Program-made: the position numbers and the translations under genes
In this document: positions 33,581 to 40,691 of the stretch, in pieces
Numbering within the stretch: position 1 is the stretch's first letter
Layout of the letters: each line of letters begins with the position of its first letter
Source: Qipengyuania polymorpha
Lineage (GTDB): Bacteria > Pseudomonadota > Alphaproteobacteria > Sphingomonadales > Sphingomonadaceae
Assembly (NCBI RefSeq): GCF_019711435.1
Contig: NZ_JAIGNK010000003.1
Span: forward strand, 1-64,000
DNA: 64,000 nucleotides
Direction: 5' to 3'
The notes under the pieces: generated by a model
What the model saw: only the letters and a program-made list of their open reading frames with translations
Database searches by the model: none
What the model was told of the DNA's origin: nothing

Positions 33581-34714
33581 TTATGCCAGCGCGTCCTTCG
33601 CGATGCGCGCGTAGATGCGGCTTAGCGTGGAAAGGTCCTCGATGGCTACAGCCTCGTCGCGCTTGTGCATGGTGGCGTTGACGAGGCCGAATTCGATGAC
33701 CGGGCATACGGCGCGCAGGAAACGGGCGTCCGAGGTGCCGCCGGTGGTCGAAGGCTCGGGGTCGACACCCGTTTCCGCCTTCACCGCGCGGGCAATGATG
33801 TCGCTGAACTCGCCCGGCGGGGTTAGGAAGGGCTCGCCTGAAATGATCGGTTTTGCGACGCCGCCGTGCTTTTCTGCGATCGCGCCGACTTTCTCCGACA
33901 GCGAAGCGCCCGAATGGGTGTCGTTGAACCGAATGGAGATGCGCGCCTCGGCTTTTTCCGGGATGACGTTATGCGCCATATTGCCGACCTCGAGGTCGGT
34001 AATCTCGAGGTTGGAGGGCTGGAACCAGTCATTGCCTTCGTCGAGCACCAGCGCGTCGAGTTCGGCCAGCATGGCGACCAGCTTGGGGATCGGATTGTCG
34101 GCGAGGTGCGGATAGGCGACGTGACCCTGCGTGCCTTCGACCTCCAGCCAGATGTTGACCGAGCCGCGTCGCCCGATTTTCATCATGTCGCCGAGGCGAT
34201 GGACGCTGGTGGGCTCGCCGACGAGGCACATGTCGGGCTGGTGGCCTGCCTCGCGCATGAAATCGATCAGCGCGCGCGTGCCGTGGAGCGCAGGCCCTTC
34301 CTCGTCACCGGTGATGATGAAGCTGATCGTGCCCGCTTCGGCCGGGACATTCGCCACTGCATCGACCATGCAGGCAATCGAGCCCTTCATGTCGACCGCG
34401 CCGCGCCCGTAGAGGAGCTCACCGCGCACTTCGGGCTCGAACGCGTCGGAAGCCCAGCCACCACCGGGCGGCACCACGTCGAGATGCCCGGCAAAGGCGA
34501 AGTGTTTCGAACCTTCCGGTCCCTTGCGGATGGCGAAGAGGTTTTCGACCGGCGCTTCGGGCGTGCCTTGTGCGCCATCACCGCGGGTGAAGCGCGTCAC
34601 CTCGAAGCCCAAGGGCACGAGCATCGCTTCCATGCGGTCGAATACGGAGCCGGTCGCGGGGGTGACGCTTTCGGCGGCCATCAGGCGCTTGGCGAGTTCC
34701 AAAACCTCAGTCAT
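33581..34714 (-). CDS. dapE: Succinyl-diaminopimelate desuccinylase
   Basis: A 377-residue M20-family zinc amidohydrolase of the succinylase branch of lysine/DAP synthesis. Metal and active-site motifs visible are AGHLDVVPPG (His, Asp), GRGAVDMKG (bridging Asp), TGDEEGPAL (general base Glu and metal Glu), VGEPTS and GGTSDARF near the C-terminus; the last His is in the final part (MHKRDEA). ATG 34714 (MTEVLELAK) is preceded by GGAG with 5-nt spacing, so the longer frame is rejected. Divergent from the cupin gene 29 bp away. Confidence 0.95.
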   Translation of the reverse strand: MTEVLELAKRLMAAESVTPATGSVFDRMEAMLVPLGFEVTRFTRGDGAQGTPEAPVENLFAIRKGPEGSKHFAFAGHLDVVPPGGGWASDAFEPEVRGELLYGRGAVDMKGSIACMVDAVANVPAEAGTISFIITGDEEGPALHGTRALIDFMREAGHQPDMCLVGEPTSVHRLGDMMKIGRRGSVNIWLEVEGTQGHVAYPHLADNPIPKLVAMLAELDALVLDEGNDWFQPSNLEITDLEVGNMAHNVIPEKAEARISIRFNDTHSGASLSEKVGAIAEKHGGVAKPIISGEPFLTPPGEFSDIIARAVKAETGVDPEPSTTGGTSDARFLRAVCPVIEFGLVNATMHKRDEAVAIEDLSTLSRIYARIAKDALA

Positions 34715-34743
34715 ATTCGCTCCGCTAGCAGGAGAGTGTCGCA

Positions 34744-35211
34744 ATGCCCAAGCTCGATCTCGATGCCATCCCCCAGACCAATGCCACGGGCTATCCGCCA
34801 CCCTATGACGAGGATGTGGCGGGGCGCCATTATCGGCGGCTTGCCCCGGTGGGCGGGCTGACCAAGCTGGGCGCGAGCCATGTCGTCCTCGAACCCGGCG
34901 CCTATTCCTCGCAGCGTCACTGGCACGAAGGCCAGGACGAGCTGGTGGTCATCCTGCAGGGCGAGGCAATCCTCATCGAGGACGCGGGCGAGTTCCCCGT
35001 CGGACCCGGCGACATCCTTGCCTGGCCTGCGGGCGAGAAGAACGGTCACCGCTTACATAATCGCTCCGACAAGCCTTGCGTGTTCCTCGCCATCAGCGGC
35101 GGCGACCGCGAGCTCGACCGGGGCGAATATCCCGACATCGACATGGTCTTCACTCCCGATGGCTATTTCCGGAAGGACGGCACGCCCTACCCGACCAAGA
35201 GGGTTCCCTAG
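34744..35211 (+). CDS. Cupin-domain protein
   Basis: A 155-residue single-domain cupin (COG3837-like). The metal-binding motif is in SQRHWHEGQDELVVILQGEAILIE (HxH...E) with the second motif in WPAGEKNGHRLHN, flanked by GPGDILAWPAG. Such proteins are often annotated as transcriptional regulators or isomerases, but no DNA-binding domain is present here. The ending VFTPDGYFRKDGTPYP is characteristic of this subgroup. ATG 34744 follows AGGAGAGTG. A type B palindromic repeat begins 12 bp after the stop. Confidence 0.85.
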   Translation: MPKLDLDAIPQTNATGYPPPYDEDVAGRHYRRLAPVGGLTKLGASHVVLEPGAYSSQRHWHEGQDELVVILQGEAILIEDAGEFPVGPGDILAWPAGEKNGHRLHNRSDKPCVFLAISGGDRELDRGEYPDIDMVFTPDGYFRKDGTPYPTKRVP

Positions 35212-35222
35212 CGACCACCTCT

Positions 35223-35288
35223 CCGTTCGTGTCGAGCGAAGTCGAGACACGCGGGGCATGGCATCTCGACTTCGCTCGATGCGAACGG
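35223..35288. repeat. Dispersed palindromic repeat (type B), copy 1
   Basis: A 66-bp imperfect inverted repeat. The left arm starts CCGTTCGTGTCGAGCGAAG, and the right arm reads ATCTCGACTTCGCTCGAT and ends in CGAACGG. Its first 28 bp are identical to 42717-42744. It lies between convergent cupin and nuclease genes and could act as a terminator. Confidence 0.85.
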
Positions 35289-35292
35289 TTTT

Positions 35293-36183
35293 CTAGATTT
35301 CCTCTTCGGGCAATGGCCCGGGCGCGAAGGCCGCATCGAGATATTCTGCCATGCGGATGCCCGCCTGGGTCACGCGGCGCTGGGAGATAGGGATGGCGCG
35401 CTCGATATCTTCCTGCGTCAGCGCCGTCTCGTCGGGCAGGTCATCGCCCTCGCAAACAGGGCGGTCGAAGGCCTCGGGATAGACGAAGTCGCGGCTCGTC
35501 TGCCAGCTCTCGCGTCCCCAGTCGGCAGGCGTTCCGCCACCAAGATCGGCGCGCTCCTCGGCGCTGTAGCGGCGCACCAGCGGCACCTCGGCAGAGGTAA
35601 TCGCACGCTCGGCCAGCGGACCATCCCAGATCCAGTGGAGGTTGAGACCCGGCACGATGCCGTAATCCGTCTCGACACTATTACCACCGCGGTCCTCGTG
35701 GTCGCCCGAATGGAGCGGCATGTGCACATCGCCGATGAAGTGGACCATGAAGGCGAGCGCTTCGAGGCGGATATGCGCGGGCAGGCTCTCATCCGCGAGC
35801 AGGCGCTGGCTGCGCTCGATCTGCGCCGTCACGCAATTGCCGCCGGAGCAATTGCGGCGCGGATTGTACGCCTCGCAAACCGGCGCGGTGCGGTAATGCC
35901 ATGCGGCGGTATAGCCCCAGCGCCAGCGGGTCCGGCGCACGCAATCGGGCCAGACGCTCGCGTCCTCGATGGTTTCCAGCTTGCATTCGGGTGTCGCAAG
36001 CAAAGGTGCTGCGGCAAACAGGCGCTGCATGGAGGCGCGCGTGTCGTCGCTGATGTTCTCGTCGGCGATTTCGGCCGTCGTGCGATGCGCAAAGAAACCC
36101 CACGCATGCGCCTGAGCCGGAAGCAGTGCGAGCAGCGCCGCGAATGCCGTCAGGACACGGTGTCGTAATGTTCGATGACCCAT
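35293..36183 (-). CDS. S1/P1 nuclease, secreted
   Basis: A 296-residue zinc nuclease for single-stranded DNA/RNA, of a family best known from fungi and plants but also present in bacteria. A signal peptide (RHRVLTAFAALLALLPAQAHA) ends at A27, leaving W28 as the mature N-terminus, as required for the trinuclear zinc site. Other ligands visible are H33 (WGFFAH), D80 (SVWPD), H96 (AWHY), and the HFIGDVHMPLHSGD cluster plus GGN. ATG 36183 lies inside the end of the GST gene (34-bp overlap), so the two are probably coupled. Phosphate or nucleotide scavenging is the likely role. Confidence 0.9.
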   Translation of the reverse strand: MGHRTLRHRVLTAFAALLALLPAQAHAWGFFAHRTTAEIADENISDDTRASMQRLFAAAPLLATPECKLETIEDASVWPDCVRRTRWRWGYTAAWHYRTAPVCEAYNPRRNCSGGNCVTAQIERSQRLLADESLPAHIRLEALAFMVHFIGDVHMPLHSGDHEDRGGNSVETDYGIVPGLNLHWIWDGPLAERAITSAEVPLVRRYSAEERADLGGGTPADWGRESWQTSRDFVYPEAFDRPVCEGDDLPDETALTQEDIERAIPISQRRVTQAGIRMAEYLDAAFAPGPLPEEEI

Positions 36184-36812
36184 TCTTCGTTTTCCGATGC
36201 TTCGACCCATCCCTGCATCCATTCGTGCTCCCACACCGCCTGCATATAGGCGGCGGCGAAGCCGGGGACAGGTATCTGGTAGCTGATAAAGCGGCTGACA
36301 ACGGGGGCAAAGAAAACGTCTGCCGCTCCGAACGTGCCGAACAGGTAGGGCCCGCCGCTGCCGAAACGGCTGCGTGCTTCCGCCCACAGCGAGAGGATGC
36401 GCAGGATGTCCGCCTTGCATGCCTCGCTCGGCTCGAACCCGTCGAAGCGCTTGCGCACGTTCATCGGGCATTCGCTGCGCAGCGCGAAATAGGAACTGTG
36501 CATCTCCGCCACCATCGACCGGGCCATGGCGCGCGCGGCCTCGTCCTTGGGCCAGAAACGTTCGCGGCCGACCTTGTCCGACAGGTGCTCGAGGATGGCG
36601 AGGCTGTCCCACACCACGATCTCGTCGTCCCACAGGATCGGGACCTTGCCGTGAGAGGGCTGCGTGCCGGTGCCGTCCTGCTTCAACTCGTCCCACGCCT
36701 CGCCGCCCATTGGGACGATGATTTCCTCGAACGAAAGGCCCGACTGCTTGGCCGCGAGCCAGCCGCGCAGCGACCAGCTCGAATAGTTCTTGTTGCCGAT
36801 GATGATCTTCAT
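36150..36812 (-). CDS. Glutathione S-transferase family protein
   Basis: A 220-residue GST. The N-terminal thioredoxin-like domain starts MKIIIGNKNYSSWSLRGWLAA with the catalytic-position Ser/Tyr cluster, and GKVPILWDDEIVVWDSLAILEHL is the conserved cis-Pro plus ES/DS glutathione-binding region. The C-terminal helical domain includes PYLFGTFGAADVFFAPVVSRF, with the capping-box Asp. This is a zeta/maleylacetoacetate-like bacterial GST in style; substrate unknown. No leader. Its 3' end overlaps the nuclease gene start by 34 bp. Confidence 0.88.
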   Translation of the reverse strand: MKIIIGNKNYSSWSLRGWLAAKQSGLSFEEIIVPMGGEAWDELKQDGTGTQPSHGKVPILWDDEIVVWDSLAILEHLSDKVGRERFWPKDEAARAMARSMVAEMHSSYFALRSECPMNVRKRFDGFEPSEACKADILRILSLWAEARSRFGSGGPYLFGTFGAADVFFAPVVSRFISYQIPVPGFAAAYMQAVWEHEWMQGWVEASENEEWVIEHYDTVS

Positions 36813-36916
36813 GCCGGTCCCCTGTGTTGGCGCGCAGCGGTAGGGGTTCAGCTTCGCGCTGTCGAGCCTGAACGATGCCGCTTTCCGGCGAGCGTCTTTG
36901 CAGCTAGACGAACGCC

Positions 36917-37336
36917 ATGAGCCTGCGCCCCTTCCATCTCGCCTTCCCCGTCCACGACTTGGATGCCGCCCGCACCTTCTATGGCGAGGTGCTTGGCTGC
37001 GCGGAGGGCCGCAGCAGCGACGACTGGATAGATTTCGATTTTTACGGCCACCAGATAGTCGCGCATCAGGCCCCCGGCCTTGTTGCCGACCGTGCGCGAA
37101 CCAAGGTCGATAGCGAGGAGGTGCCCGTCCCCCATTTCGGCCTCGTGCTGACGATGGATGACTGGCAAGCCATGGCGGACCGGCTGCAGGCGGCGGGGGT
37201 GGAGTTCGTCATCGAACCCACCGTGCGCTTCAAGGGCAAGCCGGGCGAGCAGGCCACGATGTTCTTCCGCGACCCCAGCGGCAATGCGCTGGAGATGAAG
37301 GCCTTCGCCGACGACGCGATGCTGTTTGCGACATAA
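36917..37336 (+). CDS. VOC-superfamily (glyoxalase-like) protein
   Basis: A 139-residue vicinal-oxygen-chelate protein. The N-terminal [23 protein letters not shown] contains the first metal-ligand His, the middle has [10 protein letters not shown], and the end has [15 protein letters not shown] with the ligand Glu. The spacing (two betaalphabetabetabeta modules) fits the family. It could be a small-molecule dioxygenase or lyase; no neighbour clarifies the substrate. ATG 36917 is the first start in frame. Likely monocistronic. Confidence 0.85.
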   Translation: MSLRPFHLAFPVHDLDAARTFYGEVLGCAEGRSSDDWIDFDFYGHQIVAHQAPGLVADRARTKVDSEEVPVPHFGLVLTMDDWQAMADRLQAAGVEFVIEPTVRFKGKPGEQATMFFRDPSGNALEMKAFADDAMLFAT

Positions 37337-37408
37337 GCCACGATTCAACAATTCAACCGCCGCGTCCACGTCCTGGACATTCGACCTAACCATCATTTCG
37401 CTTCAGTG

Positions 37409-38197
37409 ATGCAAGACACCCACCCTGCACGATTTTTTCGCCCCGAGCATGTCGATTTGGAACTTGTCAGCGTGGCGTATCGAGAACGCACCTTCCCCGT
37501 CCACATTCACGAACAATTCGTCATTGGCGCAGTCGAATCCGGTGCGGAGACACTGGAAACGCACGGCAAGACCTACCACGTGAGCCTTGGCGATATCATC
37601 ACGATCAATCCAGATCAGGCCCACGCGAACAGCGCTTTTGGCGACGAGGTCCTGCGTTATCGGGTCTTCTACCTTCCCGAGACGCTCGTGAGTTCCTTTA
37701 CCGACCGTTCCGGCCTTCGTTTCGCCAGGCCCAAGGTCGAAAATCCATCTGGCGCGGCGCGACTAATCGAACTCCATCGATGGATGGAAGCAGGAAAAGG
37801 CGACAGGCTTGAGCAGGAACTCGCTGTCGCGAAGATCATCGATATCGCGTTCGATGCTGCTGGGAGCATGGAACAAACTCCGGAAATGCCGGACAGAATC
37901 AATCGCGCTCGCGAATTTATAGAGAGGCACTTCTGCGAAAACTTCGGGCTCGAGGAGCTGGCCGACGCGGCGGGGATCTCCAAGTTCCACCTGGCGCGAA
38001 GTTTCAGGAAGACGCACGGATTGAGTCCAATCGCGTATCGGACGCAGCGCCGGATTCGTGAAGCGAAGCGCCTCATCCTCGAAGGACATCCCCTCGCCGA
38101 TGTGGCGACAGACCTTGGATTTGCCGACCAGAGCCATTTCACCCGCCAGTTCCAGGCAACCGTGGGTATCTCGCCTTCGCTATACCGGGAGCAATGA
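37409..38197 (+). CDS. AraC-family transcriptional regulator
   Basis: A 262-residue regulator. An N-terminal cupin-type AraC ligand domain (about 10-110: FPVHIHEQFVIGAVESG, VSLGDIITINPDQAH) is followed by two C-terminal helix-turn-helix motifs: LEELADAAGISKFHLARSF at about 182-200 and LADVATDLGFADQSHFTRQF at about 231-250. Codon usage and A/T content are less extreme than those of neighbours. The stop overlaps a possible start of the next gene (ATGA), suggesting that it is co-expressed with, and might control, the HExxH protein. Confidence 0.92.
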   Translation: MQDTHPARFFRPEHVDLELVSVAYRERTFPVHIHEQFVIGAVESGAETLETHGKTYHVSLGDIITINPDQAHANSAFGDEVLRYRVFYLPETLVSSFTDRSGLRFARPKVENPSGAARLIELHRWMEAGKGDRLEQELAVAKIIDIAFDAAGSMEQTPEMPDRINRAREFIERHFCENFGLEELADAAGISKFHLARSFRKTHGLSPIAYRTQRRIREAKRLILEGHPLADVATDLGFADQSHFTRQFQATVGISPSLYREQ

Positions 38198-38259
38198 GGT
38201 TCAAGACACCTCGCTTTCACAGCCCTATTCCCTGCTGCGAAAAATACAGGGAATTATAT

Positions 38260-38895
38260 ATGACTATTTTTAAGGCTTTCGCCCCGCAGGCTGCGCGCTT
38301 GACGAATTGCCGGGCGATGCTTGGCGCGCCCCTTCATGCCATTGCTGCGTGTGCCTTGCTCGCGCTTCCAACATCCGCAGGTTCGGCTTCGGAAGCTGCC
38401 GATTGCAATCAGCGCCATCATGAAAACGCTGCTGCAGGTCCCGCCCATGAATTTCTCGAGAAGTATGTCGAGTGGGCCAAGGGCGTCGACCGCGAGGGTC
38501 TGGAGCGAGGTACGCGACTGGATGCAACACAGCTCCAATTAGCCAAGGATGTCGGCATCAAGCATCCCGAGCGGGTGAGGCTGGTGTGGGTGGACGCGGT
38601 CCCCTTTCCCATGGAAGACAAGTTCATGCGGACGATCGGGGAAAGCATAGGGTTCGTCGGCCCCGGCATCATCAACAACGCCCAGGCCTTCGGCTATGCG
38701 ATATGGGTACGGAAGGGTTTCGACCTCGACAGGCCGAACCTCGCCCATGAGTTCGTCCATGTAAGGCAGATCGAAGAGAGCGGGGATTTCGGCGGTTTCG
38801 TGTCGCGCTACATGCAGCAGCTGCAGGGCTTCGGACATGACGAAATGCCGATCGAGCTGGAAGCCTACGAAGCCAACCGGACTTTCGCAGAGTAA
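38260..38895 (+). CDS. Putative secreted HExxH-containing protein
   Basis: A 211-residue protein from ATG 38260. Residues about 18-46 form a hydrophobic export signal (MLGAPLHAIAACALLALPTSAGSASEA), so it is probably periplasmic or surface. The central string NLAHEFVHVRQ contains HEFVH, a match to the HExxH zinc-protease motif, and EAYEAN near the end could give a third ligand. No named family recognised. AGGGA at 38248-38252 supports ATG 38260; an ATG at 38194 overlapping the AraC stop is an alternative. Composition resembles that of the AraC gene, and both may be acquired. Confidence 0.6.
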   Translation: MTIFKAFAPQAARLTNCRAMLGAPLHAIAACALLALPTSAGSASEAADCNQRHHENAAAGPAHEFLEKYVEWAKGVDREGLERGTRLDATQLQLAKDVGIKHPERVRLVWVDAVPFPMEDKFMRTIGESIGFVGPGIINNAQAFGYAIWVRKGFDLDRPNLAHEFVHVRQIEESGDFGGFVSRYMQQLQGFGHDEMPIELEAYEANRTFAE

Positions 38896-38904
38896 ATTAC
38901 TCTT

Positions 38905-39035
38905 GGGTGGGGGCTGAGCGCCAGCGTCCTGCAGAAGCGCCGCCACCAGTTCCGCCAACCCCAAGCCCTTCTCGCTCGAAGTCACGTAAACCTGACGATA
39001 CCACGTCGTTCGCGCATCGAGCCGCTTCGAAAGAT
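38905..39035 (-). pseudogene. Degenerate second copy of the engB 3' end
   Basis: The minus strand encodes SKRLDARTTWYRQVYVTSS then EKGLGLAELVAALLQDAG, which aligns with the last residues of EngB (YPKIHVTSSEKGMGIGELRAALLMDAG). A 23-bp stretch is identical between 38965-38987 and 40089-40111 (within engB). No GTPase core is present, so it cannot be functional. It lies directly downstream of the TraB/GumN gene. Confidence 0.7.
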
Positions 39036-39977
39036 TTAATTAGTCCCGCGCCAGTCGGGTCCGTAGACAGCGAAACCGCGCTCCTCGAGCTGGTCTAGCA
39101 CGCCGCCATTTTCGGCAAGGACGCGCAGAGGTACGACAGCGAGCGTCACGCCCTTTTCCTGCGCCGCATCGGCGAGCATGCCGGTCCACTGGTCACGGAT
39201 TTCAGTCCCGATATCGTCATCCGCCCACGGCCAACACGTGCCGAGCGCGATTTCGAGAGGGTTTTCCATCACCGCTCTTATCTTGAAGTTCCGCCAGGCC
39301 TCTCCGCGTGCCTCGATAATCGTCTGGCCCGCTTCGGTCGCCGCCATCGCGGCTTCGAGACAGGGTATGTGACTTGCAGGATCGGCCTCTGCCAAATCGT
39401 CGAGCAGGTCCTCGCCGCGAAAACGTTCGGGCCTCAGGACCGGAATGTCGGCGCGCTTCGCGGCCTTCTTCACGATGTCGGTCGGGTCCTTCGTAGTGTC
39501 GTCATCGAAATCGAGGCGCCTCGCCAAGAGGTCGAAAGACGTCATCAGGAAGCTGCGCCGGTCGTAATCGATGTCGTATTGCGCTTCGAGCCGGGCCAGC
39601 CTGTCGCGCTGTTCGGCCGACAGGTATTGCGCCGCAGTCGTACCGTCGGGCAGCTTGGTTATCTTCCCGCCTGCGAAAATCATGCGGAAGATGTCTCCGG
39701 CCGAAAACTTCGGTCGTGCGCGCAGGATGACCCTGTCGGCTTCGGCGGCGGCCTCTTCGAGCATATCGGGCTGCCATGGCGTGATTTTCGGCACCCCGGC
39801 AATCTCGCCCACAAGCAGGACCGTGCCGTTGTCCGTGTCGATGGTCCACATGGGCGCGCCCGACCGCTTGGCGGTGACGACGATCTCATTCTCGGACGAC
39901 GGCACCTGCGACACTGCCGGATGAGGCCACAAGGTGGCAGCGGCAAGTGCAGCAGCAGTGAATGTCTTGAATTGCAT
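39036..39977 (-). CDS. TraB/GumN family protein, secreted
   Basis: A 313-residue protein with a Sec signal peptide (MQFKTFTAAALAAATLWPHPAVSQ). The domain resembles TraB/GumN (Tiki-like) putative metalloproteases: MWTIDTDNGTVLLVGEIAGVP at about 43-63, DMLEEAAAEADRVILRA, and the C-terminal WTGMLADAAQEKGVTLAVVPLRVLAENGGVLDQLEERGF spread over the last 50 residues. The usual first motif of the family, a SxHxxP-type string after VGS, is replaced by GEIAGVP, so the metal-binding His is missing and activity is doubtful. It sits between engB (upstream, same strand) and a degenerate copy of the engB 3' end. Confidence 0.8.
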   Translation of the reverse strand: MQFKTFTAAALAAATLWPHPAVSQVPSSENEIVVTAKRSGAPMWTIDTDNGTVLLVGEIAGVPKITPWQPDMLEEAAAEADRVILRARPKFSAGDIFRMIFAGGKITKLPDGTTAAQYLSAEQRDRLARLEAQYDIDYDRRSFLMTSFDLLARRLDFDDDTTKDPTDIVKKAAKRADIPVLRPERFRGEDLLDDLAEADPASHIPCLEAAMAATEAGQTIIEARGEAWRNFKIRAVMENPLEIALGTCWPWADDDIGTEIRDQWTGMLADAAQEKGVTLAVVPLRVLAENGGVLDQLEERGFAVYGPDWRGTN

Positions 39978-40037
39978 GCACGCCGCTCTAGCGCGCCAAG
40001 ATAGACGGCTTGTGAATGAACCGCTGGTATGCGGAAC

Positions 40038-40691
40038 CTAGATGCCCGCGTCCATCAGCAAGGCTGCCCGCAGTTCGCCGATGCCCATGCCCTTCTCGCT
40101 CGAAGTCACGTGGATCTTCGGATAGGCGGCGACGTGTTTCTTCGCTTCGGCCTCGACTGCGGCGACGGTCTTTTCCAGCTCGCTCGCCTTGATCTTGTCG
40201 GCCTTGGTCATCACCACACGGTAGCCCACGGCAGCTTCGTCGAGCATCTTCATCATCTCGCGGTCGACGTCTTTAAGCCCGTGGCGGCTGTCGACGAGCA
40301 CGAGGTTGCGGACCAGCACCTGACGTCCGCGCAGATAGGTCTTCACGAGGTTCTTCCATTTCTCGACGACCTTCACCGGCGCCTTGGCAAAGCCATAGCC
40401 CGGCATGTCGACGAGGCGGAACTGGGTCGGCTCGCCCACTTCGAAGAAATTGAGTTCCTGCGTGCGTCCTGGCGTCACCGAAGCGCGCGCGATCTTCTTG
40501 CGGCCCGTGAGCGCGTTCAGCAGCGAGCTCTTGCCCACGTTCGAACGGCCCGCAAAGGCAATCTCGGGCACGGTCGGCTCGGGCAGGAATTTAAGCTGCG
40601 GGGCCGAGAGGAGGAACTCCACCCGGCCGGAAAACAGCTTGTTTGCGCGCCGCTCCAGCTGGGCCAGTTCGGCGGCTTCTTCCTCGGTCAT
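40038..40691 (-). CDS. engB: Ribosome biogenesis GTP-binding protein EngB (YihA/YsxC)
   Basis: A 217-residue essential GTPase for large-subunit assembly. G1 is GRSNVGKSS (about 48-56), G2 region ASVTPGRTQ, G3 DMPGYGFA, G4 TKADKI and the G5 region VTSSEKG. The start ATG overlaps the yidC TGA by one base. It closes the conserved rpmH-rnpA-yidD-yidC-engB run. The gene that commonly follows (argB in relatives, from memory) is absent; instead a TraB/GumN gene and a partial copy of the engB end follow. Confidence 0.96.
   Translation of the reverse strand: MTEEEAAELAQLERRANKLFSGRVEFLLSAPQLKFLPEPTVPEIAFAGRSNVGKSSLLNALTGRKKIARASVTPGRTQELNFFEVGEPTQFRLVDMPGYGFAKAPVKVVEKWKNLVKTYLRGRQVLVRNLVLVDSRHGLKDVDREMMKMLDEAAVGYRVVMTKADKIKASELEKTVAAVEAEAKKHVAAYPKIHVTSSEKGMGIGELRAALLMDAGI

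Noticed and set aside
36846-36873. GTTCAG...CTGAAC hairpin between GST and VOC genes
   Set aside because: Loosely similar to the type B repeat but shares too little sequence to be called a copy.
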